Below, piece after piece: positions 52,896-61,490 of a stretch of DNA of 64,000 nucleotides. Both the position numbers and the translations under genes were made by a program. Every line of letters begins with the position of its first letter. Within the stretch, counting starts at the first letter, position 1. The stretch lies in assembly GCA_045561055.1 (NCBI GenBank), contig JBJKYL010000013.1:124001-188000 (forward strand), written 5' to 3'. The DNA comes from SMWC01 sp045561055. Lineage in GTDB: Bacteria > Pseudomonadota > Gammaproteobacteria > Steroidobacterales > Rariloculaceae. The notes below the pieces were generated by a model. It did not search any database, was not told the DNA's origin, and saw nothing but the letters and a program-made list of their open reading frames with translations.

Positions 52896-53336
52896 ATGAA
52901 CGTTGGAAAACTTGTTCTTGGCAGTTGCGTACTACTAATCTCAACGCTTGCACAGCCGCATCATAATCCCGCAGCGCATTATCTCGTCGACGAACGCATA
53001 GAGATTGTGGGTATAGTAACCGAGTTTCGGCCAGTGAACCCTCATTCAAGAATCTATTTCGACGTGAATAATGAAGCTGGTGATACCGACGCCTGGATGG
53101 CGGAGGGGGATAGTATTATTAATCTTCGGCGTGCAGGCTGGACAAACGAGCAGCTTAAACCCGGCGATCGTATAAATATTCTTGGGCGCCCGTCGCGCGA
53201 CGGGTCTAATCTAATCGAGTGGACATTTATTACTATGCCAGACGGTACCGAAGTTGGTGGCGGTAACGGCCAACAGGGTGAACGGCTGCGGATGTTAGAG
53301 GAACGCTTGACACAATACCGTCTAGAGCGAAACTAA
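52896..53336 (+). CDS. Secreted DUF6152 single-domain protein
   Basis: A 146-residue protein with a signal peptide and the DUF6152 pattern: His22-His23-Asn, IEIVGIVTEFRPVNPH, GDRINILGRPSRDGSN. It ends where the N-terminal domain of the longer proteins ends. Cleavage is likely after STLA, which would leave Gln-Pro before the His pair, unlike the other copies. I chose the ATG at 52896 because a longer frame overlaps the previous gene and lacks a signal peptide. It is the third gene of the NHL operon. Confidence 0.83.
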   Translation: MNVGKLVLGSCVLLISTLAQPHHNPAAHYLVDERIEIVGIVTEFRPVNPHSRIYFDVNNEAGDTDAWMAEGDSIINLRRAGWTNEQLKPGDRINILGRPSRDGSNLIEWTFITMPDGTEVGGGNGQQGERLRMLEERLTQYRLERN

Positions 53337-53382
53337 AGGACTCGCTGAAACACACGCTGCCTTGTATTCAAAGGTAATGCGA

Positions 53383-54897
53383 TTAGAGAGTCAGTAATGG
53401 GCGTAGGTCACGTACGTCGCCGAGGCGCTCAAGTGAATATACCTGTGCTATCAAGTCTTCTGTTCTTGCCTCGCCGAGAATTGGGGCCATGAGTTCACGA
53501 GCCTTAGAGGCTACGCCCTCGGTACTTAGTGGATTCTCAGGAGTACCCGGTGCATGACTTACGAACAGATTTACTATCTGGCCATCTGTAGTTGTGATCT
53601 CGACGAAACCGCTTCGAGGCGCCTCAAGCACAACGAGATCGGGGTCAGCTATTAGTTCGACACGGGACCGAGCATCTACAATAACTGGGTCCGACATGCG
53701 GTCGAAAGAGTGACTATTCTCGAAGTTGATTATCCCGTCTACGAGTGCGACAGCCATAATGTGTTGACAGTTAACATCGGGCATTGAGCGGTTGTCTACA
53801 ATTCTTGCGCCATCTTCTGGCAATCTAACTAGAATATGTTCTACGTTGTCTACTGTGAGATTGTATTCCTCTCGCAGAGTAAAGAACGCAGATAGTGGCG
53901 ATTGAATCGGGTACCCGACTGGGAAAGTCTTTATGGCTGTTTCTTCGACGTAGAATCGACTGCCTAGATCTGCAACTATCTCTTCTGGTAATGCATCTGT
54001 TGAGAGCGCATCGAAAACATTCCGTTCGCCTTCTAAAGCGTCTAGAACGCCGGTGAATCCTGCTTGAATCATTGTTGCAGCGGCAACGCCATTGCGCGCA
54101 CCCATACCACTAAAGTCGAACGCTTTTTCAATATGCTCGCTATCTCGCACCCAGCTCCATATGCCCGATACTTGTTGGACAGCATAGGAAATCGCATAGC
54201 GCATCTCCGTTTCGTTGAACTGTGCTAGAGATGCTGCAGCCGCTGTAGCACCGAACGTTGAACTGTAACCTTCTGCACTACGGTGATTTGCACGTACTAG
54301 GGCAGGCCGCAGTGCGACTAGGAAGCGGCAGCACAGGTCGTACCCTAGAACGACTGAACGCATGAGTGCCTCACCGGAGCTACCCTGTCGCTCGCCCATT
54401 GCGAGTGCTGCGGGGACAACTGAACAGCCAGGATGAGCTTTCGTAAATGGATGGAAATCATCGGTTTCATCGGCATGACCTGACATTGCATTAGCTAGTG
54501 CTGCGTTGACCGCCGATGTCATGATATTAGTCGTTGATACTGAAGCCTCGGGAATACCTGCCTGCTCACGGACGTAATCGATTGCGACTTCACCTGGTTT
54601 TAAACGTGCGCCCGATACGATAGCGCCCAACGTGTCGAGAATCCGGTGTTTCGTCGCGAGTATGACATTTTCCGGTAGTTCTAGGTCTTGTGCAGAGACC
54701 ATATAGCGGGCAAGGCGGCCAGTCAGGTCGGGTTGGCGAGGTATTGTTGTTGACGAAGCCTGTTGTGCTAACGCTGACGAAGGCAAGGTAGCTGCAGCTA
54801 ATAGGCTACCGGCACCTTGCAGTGTCTTACGGCGCGTCAGGCGCAGCTCATCATCGTTACTTTGTTGTTCGACATTCTTGAGGGAGTAATCGCTCAC
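53383..54897 (-). CDS. MmgE/PrpD-family protein with a Tat signal
   Basis: A 504-residue member of the MmgE/PrpD family, which includes 2-methylcitrate dehydratase and cis-aconitate decarboxylase. After residue 60 it follows the family: DTLGAIVSGARL, HADETDDFHPFTKAHPGCSVVPAALA, AEGYSSTFGATAAAA and KTFPVGYPIQSPLSAF. The N-terminus has TRRKTLQGAGSLLAAATLPSSALAQ-like sequence with twin arginines 22-23, a clear Tat signal, so it is probably exported folded. Family members are usually cytoplasmic. The substrate is unknown. It is convergent with the NHL operon. Confidence 0.88.
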   Translation of the reverse strand: MSDYSLKNVEQQSNDDELRLTRRKTLQGAGSLLAAATLPSSALAQQASSTTIPRQPDLTGRLARYMVSAQDLELPENVILATKHRILDTLGAIVSGARLKPGEVAIDYVREQAGIPEASVSTTNIMTSAVNAALANAMSGHADETDDFHPFTKAHPGCSVVPAALAMGERQGSSGEALMRSVVLGYDLCCRFLVALRPALVRANHRSAEGYSSTFGATAAAASLAQFNETEMRYAISYAVQQVSGIWSWVRDSEHIEKAFDFSGMGARNGVAAATMIQAGFTGVLDALEGERNVFDALSTDALPEEIVADLGSRFYVEETAIKTFPVGYPIQSPLSAFFTLREEYNLTVDNVEHILVRLPEDGARIVDNRSMPDVNCQHIMAVALVDGIINFENSHSFDRMSDPVIVDARSRVELIADPDLVVLEAPRSGFVEITTTDGQIVNLFVSHAPGTPENPLSTEGVASKARELMAPILGEARTEDLIAQVYSLERLGDVRDLRPLLTL

Positions 54898-55069
54898 GTC
54901 CTTAGTCCTCGTTAATCCGTATAGCTCAGAGTGGCCGAGTAGCCGTTGCTCTGTTTATTCCTGGGCACCTTACCTTATCGGACCTTTTGAGGGCTACTTC
55001 TCCCTGTCGGGCTAGATCTTCGGAACTCCTGTGCTAGAAGGGACGAAAAAATTCTGGTCTCGTTCAATT

Positions 55070-55172
55070 CTATAAAATAGATTATATTGTAAATATAAGA
55101 TGTTGTTTTAATAATATATATTATTTATATTATTGTCATTAATATAACAGTTACAATTGTATTTGGTACAAG
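55070..55172. other. Very AT-rich stretch before the VanY-like gene
   Basis: About 100 bases dominated by TTAATAATATATATT-type sequence, far more AT-rich than the rest of the window. No frame is present. It is the upstream region of the peptidase gene and probably acts as an UP-element or nucleoid-protein binding site. Confidence 0.5.
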
Positions 55173-55697
55173 ATGAATCCAGATATGAAGTCAAAAGTTC
55201 GCGCGACTTTGGAACAACTAGGCGCGAGTGGTGATCTCGCTGAACAGCGCGGTTTGCCGCTATTTGCGGAGGCAACCGAGCTCGAAATCGCGCATATCAG
55301 TGCGAATGGGCGCGAGCACCTACTTGTTCCAGAAGCAGCAGTAGCGTGGCGGGCTATGCGTCACTCTGCGGCAGAGGAAGGTATCACGTTACTTGTGATT
55401 TCAGGTTTTCGGGCTTACGACCGTCAAGTTGAGCTGATTCGGGCGAAACTCAAGCGCGGCGAATTTATCGACGATATTTTATCGGTCATGGCCCCACCGG
55501 GTTGTAGCGAGCATCATAGCGGTTGCGCAGTCGATGTCGGAACGCCGGGTTGTGAGCCTTTGAGTGAAACGTTTGAGAACACCGAGGCTTTTGGTTGGCT
55601 AGAACAGAGAGCTCATGAGTATGGCTACTGGTTATCGTATCCCAGAGGTAATCTAGAAGGGTTTACGTATGAGCCTTGGCATTGGTGTTTTCGATGA
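55173..55697 (+). CDS. VanY-like D,D-carboxypeptidase (M15B)
   Basis: A 174-residue zinc peptidase that would trim peptidoglycan stem peptides. The M15 motif SxHxxGxAxD appears as SEHHSGCAVD (ligands His114 and Asp121), and the catalytic Glu plus third ligand are in EPWH (167-170). GFRAYDRQVEL is conserved. There is no obvious signal peptide, which is unusual for this activity unless the start lies further upstream or export is by another route. No ribosome binding site is obvious. Confidence 0.87.
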   Translation: MNPDMKSKVRATLEQLGASGDLAEQRGLPLFAEATELEIAHISANGREHLLVPEAAVAWRAMRHSAAEEGITLLVISGFRAYDRQVELIRAKLKRGEFIDDILSVMAPPGCSEHHSGCAVDVGTPGCEPLSETFENTEAFGWLEQRAHEYGYWLSYPRGNLEGFTYEPWHWCFR

Positions 55698-55754
55698 AAG
55701 CGCACTTAAATTTATGCGGCATTATTATTTAATGGGGTAGGTGCTTCGGGTTAA

Positions 55755-57596
55755 CTACATCTTAAGGCTATCAGTAACGTTGCAGGTTCGCTCGGTATTC
55801 AGCGTTACTTTCTGAATTGAGATGCATTCCACTGGACAAACCTTTTCGCACTTGCCACAGCGGGTGCATTTGTCTTGATCAATGTAGAGTAGCGGGTATA
55901 CATGTGGTGTGTTGTCTTTTGCATCGACATAGCCGCTGATACGTCCATCATCATCATACTGTAATTCGTCGATGCGGACGATGCAGTCTTCGTGAGGTTT
56001 GACGTCGAGGCATTTCTCACAGTAAATACAGATTGAATTGTCAATTTCAAACTTGTAGTGGCAGAGGTAGCAACGCATTGTCTCGACGTTTGCGAGGTTT
56101 GGCGTATAACCTGTCTCTACCTCAGCTTTAAAGGAGCGTTCTGTAAGTGGAAGAGAGGGAATTGGAATGCGCGCGATCTCATCCATTGCAGGAATTCGAC
56201 CAGTTTCAAGCGTACTCGAGATTTCTGCGACATCCATCATGCGCGATTCGCCGACGAGGTATTCATCAACGGTTCGAGCACAGTCCTTCGCGTGACCGAT
56301 CGCTTCGATAAGTGTTGAAGCGCCGATGGAATAATCGCCCGCGAGAAAAATCCCGGGTGCATCGGTTTTAATCGGTTGACCATTTTTAATCCAGCCATCT
56401 GTGTCGAGGACTTGTTTTGCAATAGATTTGCCCAGCCAACTTGTATCCTGCCACTGGCCTGTCGCTAGAAGGACGGTATCGACCTCGACATCGAATTCGC
56501 TGTCCTCTATCGCGACTGGGCGGCGGCGGCCGCTGTCATCAGGTTCACCAAGTTCGTTTCGGATGAATCGCATCTTCACGAGTTTCTGTTCTCCATTCTT
56601 GCGTCCGTTTCCCTGATAGGAGACTGGACCCACCATTATTTCTATGGGAATCGCCTCGTGCTCGACTTCCTTGAGTTCATCCGCAGGAACAGACATCTCA
56701 TCGCGAGAACGGCGGTAGTAGATGGACGCATCTGAGTTCAAGCGAAGCGCAGTTCGGGCACAGTCCATTGCCGTGAAACCGCCGCCAATTACGATAGTGC
56801 GTTTGCCAATTTCCGCATGACTTTTCTCGTTCGCTTCCAGCAGGAAATCTAAGCCATGCTGAATTTCATCTAGTTCCTTTCCTGGAATGTCGATGATATT
56901 CGGATCGAGCGTACCGGCAGCGAGAATAACGGCGTCGTATTGTTGATGTAATTTCTCAACGGTAATGTCGACGCCAATATTTTGGTTACAGAGAATTTCT
57001 ACGCCGAGCATCTCAATTTGCTCAATTTCCTTACGAATAATGTCGCGTGGCAATCGGAACTCCGGTATGCCCTGGTTCATCATGCCGCCCGCTTCTGAGT
57101 ATTTTTCGTATACGGTTGCCTTGTGCCCAAATAGTGCGAGCTCGCGAGCCGCCGTAAGTCCGGCCGGTCCGCCACCAACAACTGCGACTCTCTTACCGCT
57201 TTCGGAATAATAAGGTTTCAGTACGACGCGTTCGCCGCTGCCAAAGTCGGATGCTGCACGCTTCGAGAAACAAATTGCGACAGGCTCACCGAGTCCTTCA
57301 CGGCCATGCCGGCATACATCTTCGCAAGGTCTCGAGCATACGCGGCCCAAAACGCCAGGAAACACGTTATCGATAAGGTTAATAAGGTAGGCTTGGTCAT
57401 AATTTCCTTGGTGAATTTCGCCAAGGTATTCGGGGATTCTTGTATGGGCGGGGCAGGCTGCCTGACAGGGGATGTTTTTCTCAAGCCAATGCATGTCCTT
57501 TGGCTGGTTTGCAAAGCCATCTTCTCGCGACAGCGAGAATTCGGGTAGACGATTCAAGCCCGGCGGTAAATTGAGGGTCTTAGTTCCTGAACTCAT
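55755..57596 (-). CDS. GltD-like NAD(P)H flavoprotein with C-terminal [4Fe-4S] domain
   Basis: A 613-residue iron-sulfur flavoprotein of the glutamate synthase small-subunit type. The N-terminal cluster region has CQAACPAHTRIPEY and CSRPCEDVCRHG. The FAD site is VAVVGGGPAGLTAARE and the NAD(P) site VIGGGFTAMDCARTAL. The C-terminal part adds CYLCHYKFEIDNSICIYCEKC and the ferredoxin motif CTRCGKCEKVCPVECI. The gene starts on the last base of the PFOR stop, so the two are coupled. It could pass electrons between NAD(P)H and ferredoxin or directly to PFOR. It is not glutamate synthase: no gltB is present. Confidence 0.9.
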   Translation of the reverse strand: MSSGTKTLNLPPGLNRLPEFSLSREDGFANQPKDMHWLEKNIPCQAACPAHTRIPEYLGEIHQGNYDQAYLINLIDNVFPGVLGRVCSRPCEDVCRHGREGLGEPVAICFSKRAASDFGSGERVVLKPYYSESGKRVAVVGGGPAGLTAARELALFGHKATVYEKYSEAGGMMNQGIPEFRLPRDIIRKEIEQIEMLGVEILCNQNIGVDITVEKLHQQYDAVILAAGTLDPNIIDIPGKELDEIQHGLDFLLEANEKSHAEIGKRTIVIGGGFTAMDCARTALRLNSDASIYYRRSRDEMSVPADELKEVEHEAIPIEIMVGPVSYQGNGRKNGEQKLVKMRFIRNELGEPDDSGRRRPVAIEDSEFDVEVDTVLLATGQWQDTSWLGKSIAKQVLDTDGWIKNGQPIKTDAPGIFLAGDYSIGASTLIEAIGHAKDCARTVDEYLVGESRMMDVAEISSTLETGRIPAMDEIARIPIPSLPLTERSFKAEVETGYTPNLANVETMRCYLCHYKFEIDNSICIYCEKCLDVKPHEDCIVRIDELQYDDDGRISGYVDAKDNTPHVYPLLYIDQDKCTRCGKCEKVCPVECISIQKVTLNTERTCNVTDSLKM

Positions 57597-60500
57597 TAAG
57601 GCGCTTCCACCTTGTACGCCATACGTTTATAGGTCTTCCAGCGCTTCATCACGTCGGCCTGAGCTAGTTCCATGAGACGCTCCGCTTCATTCGGATTGCT
57701 CTTGGTAAGCGCGCGATAACGATTTTCTCGAAGTGCGTAGTCCTTAAATTCGATCGACGGCTCTTCTGAGTCAAGCTGCATCGGGTTCCGACCGACTTCG
57801 AGTAATCTAGGGTCATATCGGTACAGCGGCCAATAGCCACTATGGACAGCTGCCTGCATTTGATCCACGGTATGCGTTAGGTCAATACCTTGCGCTATAC
57901 AGGTTGCGTAAGCGATGACGATTGAGGGGCCATTGTGTTGCGCGGCCTCCTGCATCGCTCGCACGGTTTGTTTCGGATCTGATCCGATAGCGACCTGTGC
58001 AACATAGGCGTGACCATAATCGGCTATGATCATACCGAGGTCCTTCTTAGCAATGAATTTTCCACCAGTTGCGAATTTCGCTGTCGCAGCACGTGGTGTG
58101 GCCTTTGAGCGTTGTCCGCCTGTATTCGAATAAACTTCGGTATCCATTACTAGGACGTTTACGTTTCTATCACTGGCGAGGACGTGATCTAGCCCGCCGA
58201 ACCCGATGTCGTAAGCCCAACCGTCGCCCCCGACGATCCACACTAATCGCTTAAGCAAGTTATCGGTTAACGCATATAGGTCCTTAGCTTTTGCGTCTGG
58301 GATTTCGAGCAATTTTTTACGGAGTTCGTCGAGTCGCTTACGCTGAGCATCCATCTCAGTGCCACTATTTTGCGGCGCTTCGAGAATCCCGGTTACCAGT
58401 TCGTCACCCAGTTCTGAGCTGAGCTCTTTGAGTAGTCTTTGCGCATAATCCGTCAGTTTGTCTAGCGTTACTCGGAACCCATAGCCGAATTCTGCGTTGT
58501 CTTCAAACAGAGAGTTTGCCCATGCAGGCCCTCGGCCGCGGCTATCCGTAGACCAAGGCGTTGTTGGCAGGTTTCCACCAAATATGGACGAACAGCCGGT
58601 GGCATTGGCCACAACGGTATGGTCGCCGAACAATTGCGTCAGCAGCTTCAGATAGGGCGTTTCACCACAGCCCGAACAGGCTGAAGAAAACTCGAATGCA
58701 GGCGTCATCATTTGTGTTTCGCGCATTCTTAAATTAACAAGATCACCACGAAGCTGTGCTGGCAGTGTTTGGAAGAAATCCCAGCTTTTAACTTCAGTTT
58801 CTAGTACGTCCTTTTTTTTGCCCATATTGATCGCCTTGCGACCGATGCCTGGGTTACGCGGGTCGTCTACGGGACAGGCTGCAACGCACAATGTACAACC
58901 AGTACAGTTCTCGACGGAGACTTGCAGCGTGTAATGCTTGTCCTTGCTTTCTCCGCGGCCTTTGAGCGGAAAGGACTTGAAGCCATCGGGCGCGTTTTCG
59001 AGCAGTTTGTCATCGTAGCTTTTCATACGGATGACTGAGTGCGGACAGATTATTTCGCAATTACCGCACTGGGCGCATATTTCCGGCTCCCAGATCGGAA
59101 CTTCCTCGGTTAAATCTTTTGCTTCCCATGCTGCAGTGCCGACTGGATAGGTTCCGTCTGCTGGCAGTACGCTAACAGGAAGCTCATCACCACGGCCGGC
59201 AATCATGGGTCCGAGGACATTCTCTACGAACTCTGGTGCGCCTTTTCCAACAGGTGAAGGCATCTCGAAATCGCTTGTAACCTCCGCAGGTACTTCTACG
59301 CGACGTAGATTTTCGAGTGTGCGATCTACCGCCGCGAAGTTTTTATCTACGATCTCTTGCCCTTTCTTTATGAAAGTGTTGTGGATAGCTTGTTTGATCT
59401 TCTCGATTGCTTTGTCATGAGGCAGGACCTCTGAAATTGCGAAAAAGCAGGTCTGCATAATCGTGCTTATGCGTCTGCCGAGCCCACTTTCCTTGGCGAC
59501 TCGGTAGGCGTCTATTACATAGAATTGTAGTTCTTTTTCAATGATCTCTGCCTGCACTGAGCGGGGTAGGCGGCTCCACACTTCTTCTGGGCCGTAGGGA
59601 CTATTTAGCAGGAAGGTAGCGCCGTGTGCCGCTTCGTTCAGCACATCATTTTTCAAGAGAAAGCTAAATAAGTGACAGCCTATAAACTGAGCTTCCTGAA
59701 TCAGATAAGGTGAGTTGATTGTTTCAGGGCCGAACCGTAGATGCGAGATAGTTTGCGATCCGGCTTTTTTGGAGTCGTAAACGAAATAACCTTGAGTTTG
59801 GTAATCGGTTTCTTTATCAATGATTTTAATTGTATTCTTGTTTGCGCCAACCGTTCCGTCGGATCCTTGACCGTAAAACATGGCGGAGATCACGCCAGGC
59901 TGTTTGATAATAAAGGATGGGTCGAACTCAAGACTCATATGCGTTAAATCGTCGTTGATCCCGATGGTGAAGTGATTTTTTGGCTGGTCTTTACGAAGTT
60001 CGTCGAAAACACCCTTCGCCATTGCCGGGGTGAAATCCTTAGACGATAGACCGTAGCGCCCACCAACGATTTTCGGAAACATTTCGCAGTTTAGTCGGTT
60101 ATCACTCATACCTTCGGCCATCGCCGTTATTACATCTTTGTATAACGGTTCGCCGCCCGAGCCTGGTTCCTTTGTGCGATCGAGTACAGCTATCTTGCGC
60201 ACAGTTGTTGGAATGCATTCGAGTAGTGCATCGACAGGGAATGGCCGGTATAGGTGTAACTTGATTAAACCGATTTTGTTGTCACCGCTTTCCGCTAGAT
60301 AGGCCAGTGTTTCTTCGCAGACATCTGCCCCAGAGCCCATGATAATTACAACGCGTTCGGCATCAGGCGCGCCTAAATATTCACATAAATTGTATTGTCG
60401 GCCAGTGAGCGTTGCGAAACGGTCCATATAAGACTGCACGATATCTGGCGTAGCGTTGTAATACGGATTAACAGTCTCGCGAGCCTGAAAGTATGTGTCG

Positions 60501-61204
60501 GGATTTTGCGCTGTGCCGCGAATAAAGGGGTTCTCTGGGCTAAGCGCACGGCCGCGGTGCGCGTGTATCAGTTCAGCATCGAGCATTTCGTAGATCTGTT
60601 CATCGCTGATTGACTCGATTGTGTTTATCTCGTGAGAAGTTCTGAATCCGTCAAAAAAATGAATAAAAGGAACTCGCGATTCGAGTGTTGCGGCTTGGCT
60701 GATTAGCGCCATATCTTGAGCTTCTTGTACAGAGGAAGAGCAGAGCATTGCGAACCCTGTTTGCCGGGTAGCCATAACATCTTGATGATCACCAAATATG
60801 GACAGCCCTTGAGCTGCTATCGAACGGGAAGCGATATGAAAGACTGTCGATGTAAGCTCGCCAGCAATCTTATACATGTTCGGAATCATCAATAGCAGAC
60901 CCTGCGAGGCGGTGAAGGTTGTTGCTAATGCGCCCGTCTGCAAGGAGCCGTGCACAGATCCGGCAGCGCCGCCTTCGCTTTGCATTTGAACCACGTCTGG
61001 AACGATCCCCCAAAGGTTTTTTTTGTCCTCCGTGGCCCATTCGTCTGCATACTCACCCATCGCCGATGCAGGCGTTATAGGATAGATGATGCAAACTTCG
61101 TTAGTTTTGTAGGCAATGCGTGCGACGGCTTCTACAGCATCAAGCGCTACAAGTTTATTTTGTTTGCGAACTGGTAGATCAGTATTCTTTTGCTTTTCGT
61201 GCAA
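57596..61204 (-). CDS. nifJ: Pyruvate:ferredoxin (flavodoxin) oxidoreductase
   Basis: A single-chain 1202-residue PFOR that interconverts pyruvate and acetyl-CoA plus CO2 with reduction of ferredoxin. The N-terminal domain has YPITPASAMGEYADEW. The inserted ferredoxin domain carries CAQCGNCEIICPHSVIR and CTGCTLCVAACPVDDP. The C-terminal thiamine domain has SACSGCGETPYLKLL, GDGWAYDIGFGGLDH and DTEVYSNTGGQRSKATP. Length is typical. Such enzymes are oxygen-sensitive and common in anaerobes, so its presence with an aerobic-looking gene set suggests low-oxygen growth. It is the first gene of a two-gene unit. Confidence 0.97.
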   Translation of the reverse strand: MHEKQKNTDLPVRKQNKLVALDAVEAVARIAYKTNEVCIIYPITPASAMGEYADEWATEDKKNLWGIVPDVVQMQSEGGAAGSVHGSLQTGALATTFTASQGLLLMIPNMYKIAGELTSTVFHIASRSIAAQGLSIFGDHQDVMATRQTGFAMLCSSSVQEAQDMALISQAATLESRVPFIHFFDGFRTSHEINTIESISDEQIYEMLDAELIHAHRGRALSPENPFIRGTAQNPDTYFQARETVNPYYNATPDIVQSYMDRFATLTGRQYNLCEYLGAPDAERVVIIMGSGADVCEETLAYLAESGDNKIGLIKLHLYRPFPVDALLECIPTTVRKIAVLDRTKEPGSGGEPLYKDVITAMAEGMSDNRLNCEMFPKIVGGRYGLSSKDFTPAMAKGVFDELRKDQPKNHFTIGINDDLTHMSLEFDPSFIIKQPGVISAMFYGQGSDGTVGANKNTIKIIDKETDYQTQGYFVYDSKKAGSQTISHLRFGPETINSPYLIQEAQFIGCHLFSFLLKNDVLNEAAHGATFLLNSPYGPEEVWSRLPRSVQAEIIEKELQFYVIDAYRVAKESGLGRRISTIMQTCFFAISEVLPHDKAIEKIKQAIHNTFIKKGQEIVDKNFAAVDRTLENLRRVEVPAEVTSDFEMPSPVGKGAPEFVENVLGPMIAGRGDELPVSVLPADGTYPVGTAAWEAKDLTEEVPIWEPEICAQCGNCEIICPHSVIRMKSYDDKLLENAPDGFKSFPLKGRGESKDKHYTLQVSVENCTGCTLCVAACPVDDPRNPGIGRKAINMGKKKDVLETEVKSWDFFQTLPAQLRGDLVNLRMRETQMMTPAFEFSSACSGCGETPYLKLLTQLFGDHTVVANATGCSSIFGGNLPTTPWSTDSRGRGPAWANSLFEDNAEFGYGFRVTLDKLTDYAQRLLKELSSELGDELVTGILEAPQNSGTEMDAQRKRLDELRKKLLEIPDAKAKDLYALTDNLLKRLVWIVGGDGWAYDIGFGGLDHVLASDRNVNVLVMDTEVYSNTGGQRSKATPRAATAKFATGGKFIAKKDLGMIIADYGHAYVAQVAIGSDPKQTVRAMQEAAQHNGPSIVIAYATCIAQGIDLTHTVDQMQAAVHSGYWPLYRYDPRLLEVGRNPMQLDSEEPSIEFKDYALRENRYRALTKSNPNEAERLMELAQADVMKRWKTYKRMAYKVEAP

Positions 61205-61411
61205 AGACCTATCTCCTATACATGTCGAAGTATTTATTTTCGGAGTAAGCTATAAGGAACTAGTTTGGGAATTTTCCCCCCTCTGACGATCAATAGGACC
61301 GAGCTACTAGATTAACTAACTAGTTATGACCATTACCGATGTTTTTCCAAGACCGTTTGTAAATTGTTAGTAGAAATGCATTATACAGTGTTAATTAAAT
61401 CACTACAGTGA

Positions 61412-61428
61412 GGCTAGTTGTTCTAGCC
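61412..61428. repeat. Hairpin upstream of the cytochrome operon
   Basis: GGCTAG (61412-61417) and CTAGCC (61423-61428) form a 6-base stem with a TTGTT loop. A T-run follows ten bases later. No plus-strand gene lies upstream to be terminated, so a regulatory role is more likely. Confidence 0.4.
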
Positions 61429-61467
61429 AAACCGCTGTTTTTTTTATTGTAGATAGTAACTTACGGC

Positions 61468-61473
61468 TATAAT
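61468..61473 (+). promoter_or_regulatory. -10 element of the cytochrome/DUF6152 operon
   Basis: A perfect TATAAT lies 17 bases before the ATG, with TTATTG (61444-61449) 18 bases upstream as a weak -35. A strong GGAGG ribosome binding site (61482-61486) follows. Confidence 0.45.
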
Positions 61474-61490
61474 CGTTTTATGGAGGTCCT

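Larger units (their letters stand above)
61205..61490. other. Divergent region between PFOR and cytochrome operons
   Basis: About 285 bases, AT-rich. It holds the hairpin 61412-61428, a run of eight or more T residues (from about 61438) and the cytochrome promoter. No gene was found. Confidence 0.45.

Noticed and set aside
55755..57596. Glutamate synthase small subunit
   Set aside because: No gltB is adjacent, the protein is longer with extra ferredoxin motifs, and it is coupled to nifJ.
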